Below, one piece after another: positions 34,601 to 44,717 of a stretch of DNA of 57,159 bases. Each line of letters starts with the position of its first letter. The stretch's first letter is position 1. The position numbers and the translations under genes were made by a program. Source of the stretch: Allomyces macrogynus ATCC 38327 (lineage: Eukaryota > Blastocladiomycota > Blastocladiomycetes > Blastocladiales > Blastocladiaceae); assembly GCA_000151295.1 (NCBI GenBank), contig GG745338.1, positions 9,888 through 67,046 on the forward strand, in the 5' to 3' direction. The notes under the pieces are model-generated. The model did not search any database. It had not been told where the DNA came from and saw only the letters and a list, made by a program, of their open reading frames with translations.

Positions 34601-35037
34601 GCCGTGAACCGGCGGTGGAGCTGGCAGGTAATGGCAAGAATCGCGTCGAGGTCGGCGACGGGCAGTTTACGTCCCGACGTGAAGTTTTCGAGCAGCGCCG
34701 ACGTGATCTCGGCCAGGTACTTGTCGGCCTTGAGCTTGGCGAGCTCGGCGAGCAGCGTGGCCACATTGTCGGCCGTGACGAGCCGCAGTTTTTTGAAGAA
34801 GGTCATGTTCTTTTTCATGTTTGCGTCAAGGTTCGCGCCGCGACCGGGTGCGACACGCTGCGTGAGCGCGGCGAGGTTGGCTCGGCGCGCATCGCGTAAC
34901 GACGCGAGGCGCTGCACGTCGGCGGCGGATACGGGTCCTGAAGCACCAGCCGAGGGTGTGGCGGGCGACGTCGGGTCGTCGGTCATGGTTGACGGGTCCG
35001 TTGGCGGGTCGGTTCGTGGGTCATTGGTGGAATCCAT
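31188..35037 (-). CDS. UPF2: nonsense-mediated decay factor UPF2 (NMD2)
   Basis: Scaffold linking UPF1 and UPF3/exon-junction complexes in mRNA surveillance. Exons 35037-32521, 32467-32228, 32143-32078, 32009-31188, phases consistent, 1214 aa (human UPF2 is about 1270). Three MIF4G-type helical regions: the first near MKKNMTFFKKLRLVTADNVA, the second around LPHCDNPALIDQAAVEFCYY and LARVLIDVRLRGDMVALYAR, the third around KYTIMQLRKFPWADEATMNL and HLYNAYVIDGNLIFAVLELL with FFRIRLVAAVLEVCG. Exon 3 gives NPLPMDVEFVVQDLFETLRP, well conserved. An acidic Asp-rich stretch (poly-GAC, 31660-31740) precedes the UPF1-binding C-terminal region with TREFTVPEDSELAQHV. The intron-1 donor could be shifted by three nt. 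Confidence 0.94.
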
Positions 35038-35466
35038 CACAAAGGCCAATCACACCAACAAGCGTCGATCATGGGCGTGCGAACGGTGGACAAGATTGTT
35101 GCGGCCAGTGCGCGAGCGCCGGATCGCGTTGCAGTCGGCGGACAGCAGCAGTCCAGCTCGCAGAGCGTGTGGTCGAGGGTTCGGAGAGCTGCTCACGGTG
35201 ATCGCGAGCAGCACCTGGCAACACGGCAACAACGGGAACTGCTAGCAACAGCGGCACGCGACAGCGGCGGTCTGTCCACGGCAAGGCACAGTCAGGCGCA
35301 AGTCACGGTGCACTGGAGCGCCCTTCGGCCTTGTGTGAGCCATGCCCGACAACCAACGCTCCACCTCCAATATTTATTTTTTCTTGAGCGCCATCAATCA
35401 ACCTAGCCGACCGCGCCTGACGCCGCTGGTTCCTCCGAGCCGGCGCCAACCGATGATACCCGAAGC
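35038..35466. other. bidirectional intergenic region
   Basis: Upstream of UPF2 and of the gamma-glutamyltransferase relic. Nothing recognised. Confidence 0.45.
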
Positions 35467-36570
35467 TTGCACCACGCGCGTGGCGACGTGCGCCGCGACG
35501 TCCGCGAGCTCAATAGAGACGCGGCCCCAAGCTGCGGCTGCCCAACCTCGCCAACACGCCCCGAGTTATTGCGACGCGTGGTCCCGCGGGGTTTCTTCAC
35601 GGGTCCGGTCACGGAATCAATGATCGAGGTCGCGCGTTCGCTCGGCGGCGTCCTGACCCTCGACGACCTGGCGATGCACCAGTCGACGTTGACCGACCCG
35701 ATTTCGATTGACTATGCGAGACGCCGGCTGTGGGAGTGCGCGCCCAATGGCCAAGGTATGCTTCTCTACCCGTTGTTTGTCTTGATTGGGCAGCTTGTCA
35801 TCAATTCTCTCGACCAGGTTTGGTCGCCCTGATTGCTCCGAGCATTCTTGACCGCGCGCACGCGCTTGGCCTCATGCCATGGAGGACCAACTCACGACTC
35901 ATTTCCGCGCGCACCCAGACAAGCCCACCGTGCCCACCAAGTATACACACTACCTGATCCAGGCGCTGCGGTTCGCATTTGCCGATGCGCAGGCGTGGAT
36001 CGCCGACCCGGCGGTCCTGCCTCCACGGCACACGATCGCGGCCCTCCTGTCGCCGGCCGTTCTAGACGTGCGTGCACGGCAACTTATCGCCGACACGCCC
36101 GACCTCAACCCGACACCCGTCGTCTTCCCGCCTGGCGGCACGCCGCGGTTCTCGTCCGACACGGTCTATTCTCGTTCATATTCTCCAACACCGCGGGTTC
36201 GGGACAGCGCTCGTGCCCAAGGGTGTGGGCTGCTCGCTGCAGAACCGCGGCGTCAACTTTGATCTCGACGCGAACTCGATCAATGTGGTCGCGCCGCACA
36301 AGCGGCCGTACCATACGATCATTCCGGCCATGATCACGACCCCGGGCCACCGCGCACGGTTGATTGCCGCTTTCGGCGTGCAGGGTGGGTTCAATCAGCC
36401 GCAAGGACACGTGCAGGTGCTGCTGCAGTACTTGGCGGGGAAATTGACGGGGGTCAAGGACGCGGAGAGCGCTCTGGATGCGCCGCGGTTGTGCTTGCAG
36501 CCCGAGGAAGTGGTCGAGGACGACGGTGGACAGAAGATGGTTGCGCCGGTCGATGTCGAGGACGGATGCT
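35467..36570 (+). pseudogene. relic of a gamma-glutamyltransferase (glutathione hydrolase, YwrD-like)
   Basis: Family enzymes are Ntn hydrolases cleaving gamma-glutamyl bonds. Blocks in order: FFTGPVTESMIEVARSLGGV with LTLDDLAMHQ and RLWECAPNGQ; a 68-nt intron (gtatgc..ccag) to GLVALIAPSILDRAHALGL; then in another frame YLIQALRFAFADAQAWIADP; SSDTVY, the region of the nucleophile Thr; then FSFIFSN / GFGTALVPKGVGCSLQNRGV in two frames; then HKRPYHTIIPAMIT and GFNQPQGHVQVLLQYLAGKL with ALDAPRLCLQPEE. The N-terminal third is missing, the frame breaks near 35876 without any possible intron, and about ten residues plus the frame are lost after DTVY near 36165. It cannot encode an active enzyme as read. 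Confidence 0.75.
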
Positions 36571-36970
36571 GACGGACGAGCAGCTGGCCGTGCGCGCCAA
36601 GGGGCGTGTGCTTCGCAGTGTGATAGGTCAGGCGCGCAGCGTCTTTGGGCGCGGGCAGTAGGCGGTCGGTTGCACGACGAGAATGGCGTCGAGGCCGGCT
36701 GGCTTGGCGCGTCGGATGGGCGTGCGGACGGGTGCGCGTTCGGGTGGTAGATGTTGGTCGTGTTGTCGTGCAACCTGTGCTGGCTGCTCGGCACCGTCAT
36801 GTTTGTGCACTTGCGTTGTCGTGTCCTCCATGCTTCTCGTTCTTTCGGTTGACTTTGCAGCTGTCGTTTCCGACCTGATATAATCCCGACCTGATATGAG
36901 CGGCGTGACAGCGCAGGTGCACAAAACTGAGTCGAAATTGAGAAACCAAACGCAATCTCGGCAACCGCGA
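36571..36970. other. 3' intergenic region
   Basis: Convergent gap between the gamma-glutamyltransferase relic (+) and prefoldin 4 (-). Nothing recognised. Confidence 0.5.
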
Positions 36971-37436
36971 TCACTCGCTGCGCTCCAAGTTGATCGAGTT
37001 GCCGAACCGCTTGTACAAGATGGCCTTGAGCTCATCCATCTTGGCCATGACGCCGTCCATTTCATCCTTGAGCTTTTCCACGGCCGACGTGGCCTCGTTT
37101 GTGTCGCGCTCGAGCCACTCCTGCACTTGCGAATACGGCGCGTTCACAAAGGCGTCGCCCACCTGGTACTTGACAAGCTCGTCCTCGTCGCACAGCTCGA
37201 GTTCGGAGGTGACGTCTTCGAGGAGCTCGAGCCGCTTCTGCAGAATGCGCCGTCGCGTAACGAGGTCTGGTGAGGTCGGGATCGGCATGGGCACGCGAAA
37301 GGCACTGGCATCGCACCTTCTTCTCGCTGTATTCTTCCTCGAGCGCGTAGAGCCGCGAGTTGAGCTTGGAGAACTTGTTGATGTTTTGCTGGTCCGCCCA
37401 CGAGACGTTCGTGTCGGCCTCGTCGCCGTCTTTCAT
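36971..37436 (-). CDS. GIM3: prefoldin subunit 4
   Basis: Beta-type prefoldin subunit, part of the cytosolic hexamer that passes nascent actin and tubulin to the CCT chaperonin. Exons 37436-37317 and 37237-36971 (79-nt phase-0 intron gtgcga..tgcag), 128 aa, close to the usual 125-135. Conserved pieces: NVSWADQQNINKFSKLNSRL, LEEEYSEKKKRLELLEDVTS, VKYQVGDAFVNAP and the C-terminal KAILYKRFGNSINLE. The two helices flank the short beta segment as expected. Only the first few residues differ from relatives. Confidence 0.95.
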
Positions 37437-37774
37437 CTAGCAGCGCGTTCGGCGACCAAATTGGCGTTCGAGCGCGAGCGTGATCTGGCGCCTTTAGCTT
37501 ATCGGTTCGTCTCGTCGCGATTTTTCGACCCGCACGGGCCGGGCGACTGGTACTTGATGCACACCATTCGCAGAGAGGACATGCTGGCAGATAATTCGAA
37601 ATTGGTCGCAGAACAGTGGAATGCAGCGAGTGGGCGGGTCGTCAAGACATGCTCCACCAGCAAAAGATCACTCAGGCAGCCAAGGCACGGTCAGGCCACG
37701 GCGATGGTTGTGACTGCTCGTCTTCCGCTCCACGGCAACAGACTGGCTCCGCTCCTCCGTCCCCTTTGCGAACC
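37437..37774. other. bidirectional intergenic region
   Basis: About 340 nt shared by the promoters of prefoldin 4 (-) and the ING-like gene (+). No specific element recognised. Confidence 0.5.
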
Positions 37775-39425
37775 ATGGCCCATCAAAGATCGTCGACTGC
37801 CGCTCACCCTGCCGCGCTCACTTCCAATGTCGACCCGCACGCGCTGTTCCAGTTTGATGCCGTGATCCCCGAGTACTTGGATGGTAAAGGTCGTGGCAAG
37901 TGGGTCTACAACCAGTCTCGACGCTCATCCGCCGCGTGCACCACGAATTAGTCCTCGAGGGTCTCCCCAACCACCTGCGATTTCTCTCCTCGAGCATCCG
38001 CCAAGTTGACGATGACCTGAACGGTACAGCTCTCCACCCGAATTTGCGCCCAGTGGACGTCCAGGACCGACCCACTGACGCCCGCGCCGCGAAATGCATA
38101 CCTTTAGCCAAGCTCAACCATATCCGCGACCACACGACTCGTCTCGTCGCCGCCGTCCACGCGCAAGGCCGCGATGCGACCACTCCACCGGGCGTTGCTG
38201 ACGCCGGCGCGGTCCTTGCCGCGGTCATGCCGCTGAACCGGCTCGGGAACCAAGTGCGCGAGTGTATGCGCATGAGCGAGCAGAAAGTGGCCATGGCAAC
38301 TAAGTCGTACGATCTGGTGCGCTCTCTCTTCCCCCTCCCCTCTCCCCCCCCCCCCCCCCGCTTCCGGTGCGCGGCTCTCCGCTGACCTATGCGTCCGATA
38401 GGTCGAGAAAGCGATCCAGTTCATCGACCAGGAAATGAAGCGGCATGGCGCGTCGCTCGACAACTTGACCGCGATCATGCCGGCGCTCATGGCGCCGACG
38501 CCCGACCCGGAGGAACTGTTTCGCCGCAGACGCGCACGGAGACGCACCGTGTCGAGCGGGTCGACGGCCGCAGTGGCGGCGGCGCCCGTCGAGGCCGCGG
38601 GCGGCGCGGTCGATGGCGAGGATGAGGCCTTTGCAGACGCGGGCGCAAGCAGCGCATTGTCGGACGCGGAGGATACAGACGAGGGGCTCGGTACGACGCG
38701 TCGTGTAGTTTCTCGCTGAGGTGAAGAGTTTCGCTAACTGCGTTGTGGACAATACCAGCTGTCAGCGCCGCATCGCGCCGGTCGTCGCGGTCCGACGCGT
38801 CGTCGACCAAGGCCCCGACCAAGTCGGCGCCCAAGTCTGCGGGCGCCAAGAAGGACAAGAAACCTGCGGCGGCAGCGGCGGCGCCACGACGTCGTGGATT
38901 CTCGGCGGAAAAGAGCACCAAGAAGGGTCAAAAGGAGGCCGCACCGCTGACGCGCGCAACCGCTGCGCCGAGCCGGAGCGAGAAGCGCAAGCGGTCCGTT
39001 CGCTCGGCTTAATCAAGTCGTTAACGGCTCGACGCAGCTCAACTTACTATTTTCGCTTCCTGACGATAGACCGCCGAGCAAGAAGAAGACGCAGTCGCCG
39101 GCAGAGTCGGAGACGGCTCCCGAACTTGGGCCCGAGGGCGAGCTCCAGTTCAATACGCCCGTCGATCCCAACGAGGAGAGGTATTGTCTGTGCAACCAAG
39201 TCTCGTTTGGGACCATGGTCGCATGCAGCAGCCCCGATGTATGGCCGTCTTGTTTTCGCCGTGCTCGACAAATCGCAGAGGGCTGAGTTTGCTCACCATG
39301 TGGTTCCCGTTTAGTGCGCGATCGAGTGGTTTCATTTCCCATGCGTCGGGATCAAGGCGACCCCAAAGGGCGACTGGTTCTGCCCGGATTGCACGGCCAA
39401 GCGCAAGCGGCAGCGGAAAAAGTGA
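37775..39425 (+). CDS. ING-family PHD-finger protein (histone H3K4me3 reader of acetyltransferase/deacetylase complexes)
   Basis: Six exons: 37775-37883, 37952-38316, 38402-38690, 38759-38993, 39070-39238, 39315-39425, all phases consistent, 425 aa. The N-terminal ING helices begin [20 protein letters not shown] and include RQVDDDLN and [21 protein letters not shown] long Ala/Ser/Lys/Arg-rich linker follows, with KKDKK and [13 protein letters not shown] basic clusters (likely nuclear signals). The C-terminal PHD finger starts [17 protein letters not shown], continues [17 protein letters not shown], and ends DWFCPDC: all C4HC3 zinc ligands are present, as is the W of the aromatic cage. The protein ends in KRKRQRKK, a possible polybasic region. 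The linker is longer than in most ING proteins. In fungi such proteins serve NuA4, NuA3 or Rpd3 complexes; which one is not evident. Confidence 0.93.
38344..38359. repeat. homopolymer run of 16 C in an ING intron
   Basis: Lies in intron 2 (38317-38401) upstream of the acceptor, in the polypyrimidine position. Confidence 0.95.
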
Positions 39426-39488
39426 TATGTGGGCCCGAAAACGAATATATTCCATTTGATGGTGGTTTTGATTGCTGCTCGTCGCGTT

Positions 39489-40704
39489 CTAGACCAGTCC
39501 CAGACGGGTCTCGAGGTACCGCTCGAGCTGGTCGACGTCGAGCGCCTGGATCTCGGCCTTGGCGTTCATGTGCAGCATCGCCTGCAACGAAGTCCTGTCA
39601 ACGCACCGCATCAGTGTCAGAATCACTCTCCACCAGCTGTCCTACCACCCACACGTACCGAAACTGCCTCGCTTGCATCTCACCCAACCCCATCCCATGC
39701 AACGCGCGAACCAGCGTGACCGCGCGCACTCGATCCGCCCGTGTCATTCGCACCGTCCGCTCCAACTCCACGTCCCGCAAATGCACCGCGACATGCACGA
39801 CCTTTCCCACGTTAACATCACCGACCTCCACGACACACCGCGACCCATCCACGCGCCGGCCCGTCATGTACGTCAACGCAATATGCAGGCCGTGCGGGTC
39901 GGCATCAGCGACCACGTACACGGGCACATGCTGCGAGTGCGCACCCACACGCGCGAGGTCAGCCAGGAACTGCCGCGTGGCCAGGTCCGGGAACCCAGAC
40001 GCCGTGATGAGCAGCCCCGCATGCCGCGCAGCGAATCCGCGGTGCGCGAGGGCGGTGAAGGACGCGTCCTTTTCGACGATGAGGATGAATCGCGGAACGC
40101 GCAGGGCGAGCGCGATGGCGACCGGGATGGCGCGGGGCGCAGCGGGCCCGGGCGCGAAAGCGGGTCGCATGCCCGTGGCCGCGACGACGTGCGCCGGGTC
40201 GAGTTCGAGCCGCGTGACGCGTCGGCCGGGCGGGACATGGCTCCCGTTCGCGAATGAGACGACCGATGTCTCAGACCCCATGCTGGCCGTGAACCGCGCG
40301 AGACACGGCCCGTGCGCCTGCCCGCGCGGCGCGGCGACGACACCCAGCGCGTCGCGCGGCACGCCGAGCGTCGAGGCCAGCAATTCGATCGCCGCGTCTG
40401 AGACGCGCTGCGTGCCGAATAGCGCCGGGTCCTGGTAGTAGACGTCGCGCTTGGTCATGACGCGCGGCGTGGGCGCGGCAAGATTGGCGTGGACCAGGTC
40501 GGCGACGCGCAGGAACACGGCGAGCGACTTGTTGTGCTCGTGCTGGTCGAGCGGGCGGAACGTGAGCGCCGGCGACGCGTGGCCAGCGCCAGCAGTCGAA
40601 GGCGGGATGCCGCGCGCGGCGTCGCGAATCATGCGCTCGACGAGGGCCTCGATCGCGGTGAGGACGTCGATGGGCGCGTCGTGGTTCGTGGGCACGGGTA
40701 GCAT
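39489..40704 (-). CDS. SPO11: SPO11 meiotic double-strand-break protein (Top6A family)
   Basis: Makes the programmed DNA breaks that start meiotic recombination. Exons 40704-39659 and 39594-39489 (64-nt intron gtacgt..gacag, phase 2), 383 aa. The winged-helix domain carries the active-site motif TKRDVYYQDPALFGTQ with tandem Tyr89-Tyr90, one of which is the nucleophile. The TOPRIM domain has Glu211 in FILIVEKDASF and the metal-binding DADPHG (Asp267, Asp269). The splice restores the family's C-terminal MNAKAEIQAL motif. All catalytic residues are intact, which suggests a functional sexual cycle. It converges on the ING-like gene with only 63 nt between the two stop codons. Confidence 0.95.
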
Positions 40705-41058
40705 GGTTGAGACTTGCGTCGGGCGAGCGTGTTTGGAAGAGAACGAGCGCAATGTTCAAGAGACAGAGATTGGACCGACGCTCTTGATCTGAGACCATTC
40801 GCGACCAGCTCGCAAAGTCCTTCATGCATGGTCAGTTTCGTGTCCTGAACGACCTCAGCCTTGATTTCAGGGCAATGAAATAAGAATCAAAGGAGCACAT
40901 ACGATTCGGTATATTGGCCAGGTTCAGTGTTGCACACGCGACACATCCGCAAGCAACTGCCAGCCCTCATGGAACAGCGGCAGACCCGGCACGAGTCCCG
41001 CTCGTCTCTTCGTCGTCGGCGCCCCTCACAAGCACGCACGCACGTGCATGCGCGCCGG
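40705..41058. other. intergenic, promoter of SPO11
   Basis: Between SPO11 and NAA50, both minus strand. An AT-richer patch lies at 40855-40915. No specific meiotic element recognised. Confidence 0.45.
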
Positions 41059-41930
41059 TCATGACCCTGGTTCCGTATCCGGTACTCCGACTGGATCCCT
41101 CGGAAACGTGAGCTCGAGCAAGAACGCGTCGGGCGGCGTGAGCCGAAAGTAGTAGTTGCGCACGACGGTAATCGTGTCGAACCCGAGCCGGTGGTAGAAC
41201 CGCTGCGCCTCCTCGTTGGATGTTTGCACGTGCAGCCGAATGCCCGTGCAGGCCGGGTCCATGCGTGCGTTGCGCAACACGTACTCGATCAGGAGCGAGC
41301 CTACCGCCCAGGTGCAGGTGTGTGAGCTGAAATGCTCGATTGAGAAGAACGTGAAAGATGGAAAAGAACCGTACCGATACCGAGCCTCCGGTAGACGGAC
41401 ATGACGCCCAGCGTCATGACGTAGAGCGAGTAGGTGAGGCCGTTTTCGGCGGGCTCGCGGCGGCAGCAGACGGCGCCGATCATGTGGCCACGGTGGTAGG
41501 CTGGATCGCGGAGCAAGATGGACGCGTCAGACACCACTTCTGGATTTCTGTTGGGTGCGTTATCGCGGGAACCGGCCACCGTACCGGCCTTGACATACTG
41601 CCCGCCCATTTCAGCGACGTCAGTGTAAAACTTGTCATTGTATCGCACGGGGAAAATGACGGCGTTGAGCACGCGCAGGCTCTCGACGTTCTCGTGCGTA
41701 ATGTCGCGCAGATCAACCTTTGCCGACCAGCCTTGGTCGTGGCGCAGGACCTCCGGGTGCCACGATGGTGCGGCATGATCGGCTGTTGGTACTGAAGCCG
41801 GTGCAGTCGGTGCGGAGACCGTGGCTTTGGCACAAAGCCGGTCGGCGAGCTCTTGTGCTTGCTGTCGAGCCTGAGCGTCGTGGTGCAAACGGTCGAATGA
41901 CCTCGTGGTCGAGGAGAGCGTCGATTCCAT
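41059..41930 (-). CDS. NAA50: N-alpha-acetyltransferase 50 (NAA50)
   Basis: GNAT acetyltransferase of the NatA/NatE assembly that acetylates N-termini (Met-Leu/Lys type) co-translationally. Exons 41930-41375 and 41300-41059 (74-nt phase-1 intron), 265 aa. Family blocks: LRVLNAVIFPVRYNDKFYTD, GAVCCRREPAENG, YVMTLGVMSVYRRLGIGS (acetyl-CoA loop RRLGIG), then GIRLHVQTSNEEAQRFYHRL with GF and a Tyr-rich NYYFRLTPPDA. Compared with about 170 aa for human NAA50 it has an extra Gln/Ala-rich N-terminal segment of roughly 75-80 residues and a small insertion (about KAGTVAGSRDNAPNRNPEVV) after the substrate-binding YNDKFY region. Catalytic Tyr and His positions look conserved. Confidence 0.93.
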
Positions 41931-42780
41931 TGTTGCAGCAGAGAAACACGACAGGCAGATGGACGGCGCGGTGTCGTGCACAGTGCGGCTTGTCGTGGCA
42001 GAGTTGGGGGTGTTGGTTGCGGCCTTGGTCGTCGATCGTCTCCTCTGCACTGAGTTGAAGCCTTGAAATCACAAAAGCAACGGTTGTTCGGGTCGGCAAG
42101 CACCGGGTGAGCCGCTGTGGCAACAACCGACAATCGACGACGTGGATGCAGGGTGGCTGATCGAGGGGTGGTGACCGCGTCTGTGGAACAGGGCCTCGTC
42201 TCGCTCTGCACACAAAGACACGAACATAACCAAGACCCTTAACCTAAAAAACCTAGTGGGCCTGGAGACACGGCGAGTCTTTCGCCCGTGCTGCGCCAAT
42301 CGACAGCTGCACCCGCGACTCTGCCAACTTAGGGCATCCAAAAATTGGAGCATGACCCGATTGATTTGACAGGACAGCCCGCCGCCGCCGCCGCTACCGC
42401 TGCCGGCGCGCGGCTGCGTGCACGTTGGCTCCTGATTCCTGGCCGGCCGGTGTGCCCGCGCCGTTGTCTCCGACCGGCCCCATGTCCAACAGCCAACGAC
42501 CAACAACCAGCACCCAGCTCGCCAAATGCTTTCTCTCTCGTTTCTCCAAACCGACCTCTTGTTGACGGCTGATCGGCCTGTCCGCCAAGCTTCGCCTGGA
42601 CTGCCCGCGCGATCGACCCTGACAGCGACAAGCAGGCACTCCGTTCTTCGCGGAGGCCATTTACAACCTCGACCGACCTTTCCCAACACCTTCACGCTCG
42701 CCGAGGCCGGTCCTGTCGCTGGTCCAGGCCCAACTCTCTCGCACACCTGCTGCTCGTCGTGAACCACCACCTCCAAGTCC
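41931..42780. other. bidirectional intergenic region between NAA50 and chorismate mutase
   Basis: 850 nt with divergent promoters. A short CCG trinucleotide run lies near 42380. Open frames are shadows. No Gcn4-type TGACTC site was noticed near the chorismate mutase start. Confidence 0.45.
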
Positions 42781-44140
42781 ATGACCACCATGAACTTTTT
42801 GGAAAAGGACCAAAAGCTCTCGCTCGACAAGCTGCGCAACGTGCTCGTTCGGTATGGACGCGCCCTTGTTCTCGCTGGCGCGTACCTGCACCGGTCCGTT
42901 GCAACGGAAGTTGACACAAACAACGCCATTTGTATCTACGCCCTGCTTCCTAGTCTCGAAGACACTATCATTTTTGCGCTGATCGAGCGGTACGTCTCTT
43001 CCTCTCAATTGTGATCCTCGACGTCGTTGTCGTCATGTCCTCATGTGGTCGTGCTCGCTTCGAATCAACCAGGGCGCAGTTCAAGCAAAACGAGATCATC
43101 TACGTCCAGGGCGCGTTCCCCTTCGACAACGAGCCCGACTTCAACGGGAGCTTCCTCGACTACTTTTTGCTCGAGACGGAGAGGATTCATGGTGCGTGTC
43201 GAGCCGCGTTTCATTATCCTAAAGCACTTTTTCCATCTCGTTGACTGTTCGGATTTCATTTTGGTGGGCAATGCAGCCCAGGTGCGCCGCTACACCTCTC
43301 CTGACGAATACCCCTTCAACGGTGAGCGGTCTGCCTCTCTTCTCCACCCGGAAATTTGATTACACGCTGACGATGGTGATCGCTTTGCTGTAGACAACCT
43401 CCCAGCACCCGTTCTGCCCGCGCTCGACTTTGCAAACCACCTGATCCCAAACAAGGTGCGCTCTCCGCTCATTTCTGACCTCCCCTTGATGATGCGCTTC
43501 TCACCCCCTTGCACTTTTGGCGGCCAGATTAATGTCAACCACCACGTCAAGTCCATGTACCTGCTCAACATCTTACCGTCGCTGTGCGCGCCGGGCGACG
43601 ACAGCAACCACGGGTCGTCGGCGACGCGCGATGTCGAGTGTCTGCAGGCTCTGTCCAAGCGCATCCACTACGGCAAGTTCATTGCCGAGGCCAAGTTTCA
43701 GGCCGACCCGGAAAAGTACACGACATTGATCAAGGCGCGCGACACAACGGCGCTCATGGCCTTGCTCACCAACGAGCTCGTCGAGGAGAGGCTGCTGCGT
43801 CGGTTGCGCCGCAAGGCCGAGATTTACGGCCAGGAGTACGCCGACGAGTCTGGTGCGTGTTTGGCGTGATTGTCGAGCTGCGTGCCAAGTCGAGATCGGT
43901 CAGCTCATTTTGTATGCCTCTCCGTTTCTAGATGTGGACGAACCTGCCCCAGTCCCTTCGACTAGCGCTGACGGTGCGGCGACCAACGGGACCAACCCGT
44001 CACGGAAGCGCCGGCGATCGTCCACGTCGGACGGCACTAAACGGCGCATCGACCTCGACATGGTCGTGCGGCTCTACAAGGACTTTGTCATCCCACTGAC
44101 CAAGAAAGTCGAGGTCGACTACCTGCTCCTCCGAGCGTGA
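42781..44140 (+). CDS. ARO7: chorismate mutase (AroQ eukaryotic type) with basic insert
   Basis: Converts chorismate to prephenate for Phe/Tyr synthesis. Seven exons: 42781-42851, 42954-42989, 43073-43191, 43277-43321, 43394-43455, 43528-43852, 43932-44140; 288 aa. Conserved pieces: KLRNVLVRLEDTIIFALIER, GSFLDYFLLETERIHAQVRR, YTSPDEYPF, INVNHHVKSMYLLNILPSLC, SSATRDVECLQALSKRIHYG with KFIAEAKFQ, and DFVIPLTKKVEVDYLL. Yeast Aro7 is 256 aa. The extra length is a low-complexity insert (about residues 222-250) containing PSRKRRRSS before the final helix, where yeast has NESGERRITPEY. By alignment of RRID with yeast RRIT, the residue at the allosteric Thr226 position is Asp. Regulation by Trp/Tyr therefore needs testing. 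Confidence 0.95.
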
Positions 44141-44717
44141 TCCGAGAGCATGGTTTTCATTTCGTGGCTAGTGCAATCCGTCCGCGTGCTGGGTCTGCAC
44201 AATTGCCGCGGCTTTGAGGTGGTTGTCGGCTGGACGCGGCCGAGTGGGGATTATGTTATTCGCCCAATCCGTTTTTGCGTTACCCAACTTGTTTAATACG
44301 TTGATCTGTTTTGTCAAGGCTCACCATCGAACGACAGCGGGCGACAGAGGGCGGTGTGTCGCGAGTGGAACAACGTCAACAAGTCTCGTGAGGACAGAAA
44401 CCGCGCCACAACAGATAACATCAATGTCGAGATCGCAATCGTTTTGACACGTTTTTCGCCGTTTTCAACGAGTGTCGGTCGAAGAGAGTCGACGACAACA
44501 AGATCGCCTCCAGGCTGCCGGTGTCGAGCGTGCCCACTAGCTGCAACTCTTCGCTCATCAGCAACGGAGCTCGACGTCGTCGCCATCTTCTGTACCGACG
44601 TGGACCTGCCAATTGCGCCTGCTTGCTGCAGCCACGAGTTGGCGAGCCTTAGGACGCGAGAAAGAGCTTCGTCTGCGATCCAACAATTTATACGCTCGAC
44701 TTTTCCCGCAGCACAGC
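44141..44717. other. intergenic, promoter of the Ttd14-like gene
   Basis: 577 nt between two plus-strand genes, less GC-rich at 44240-44460. No gene recognised. Confidence 0.45.
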
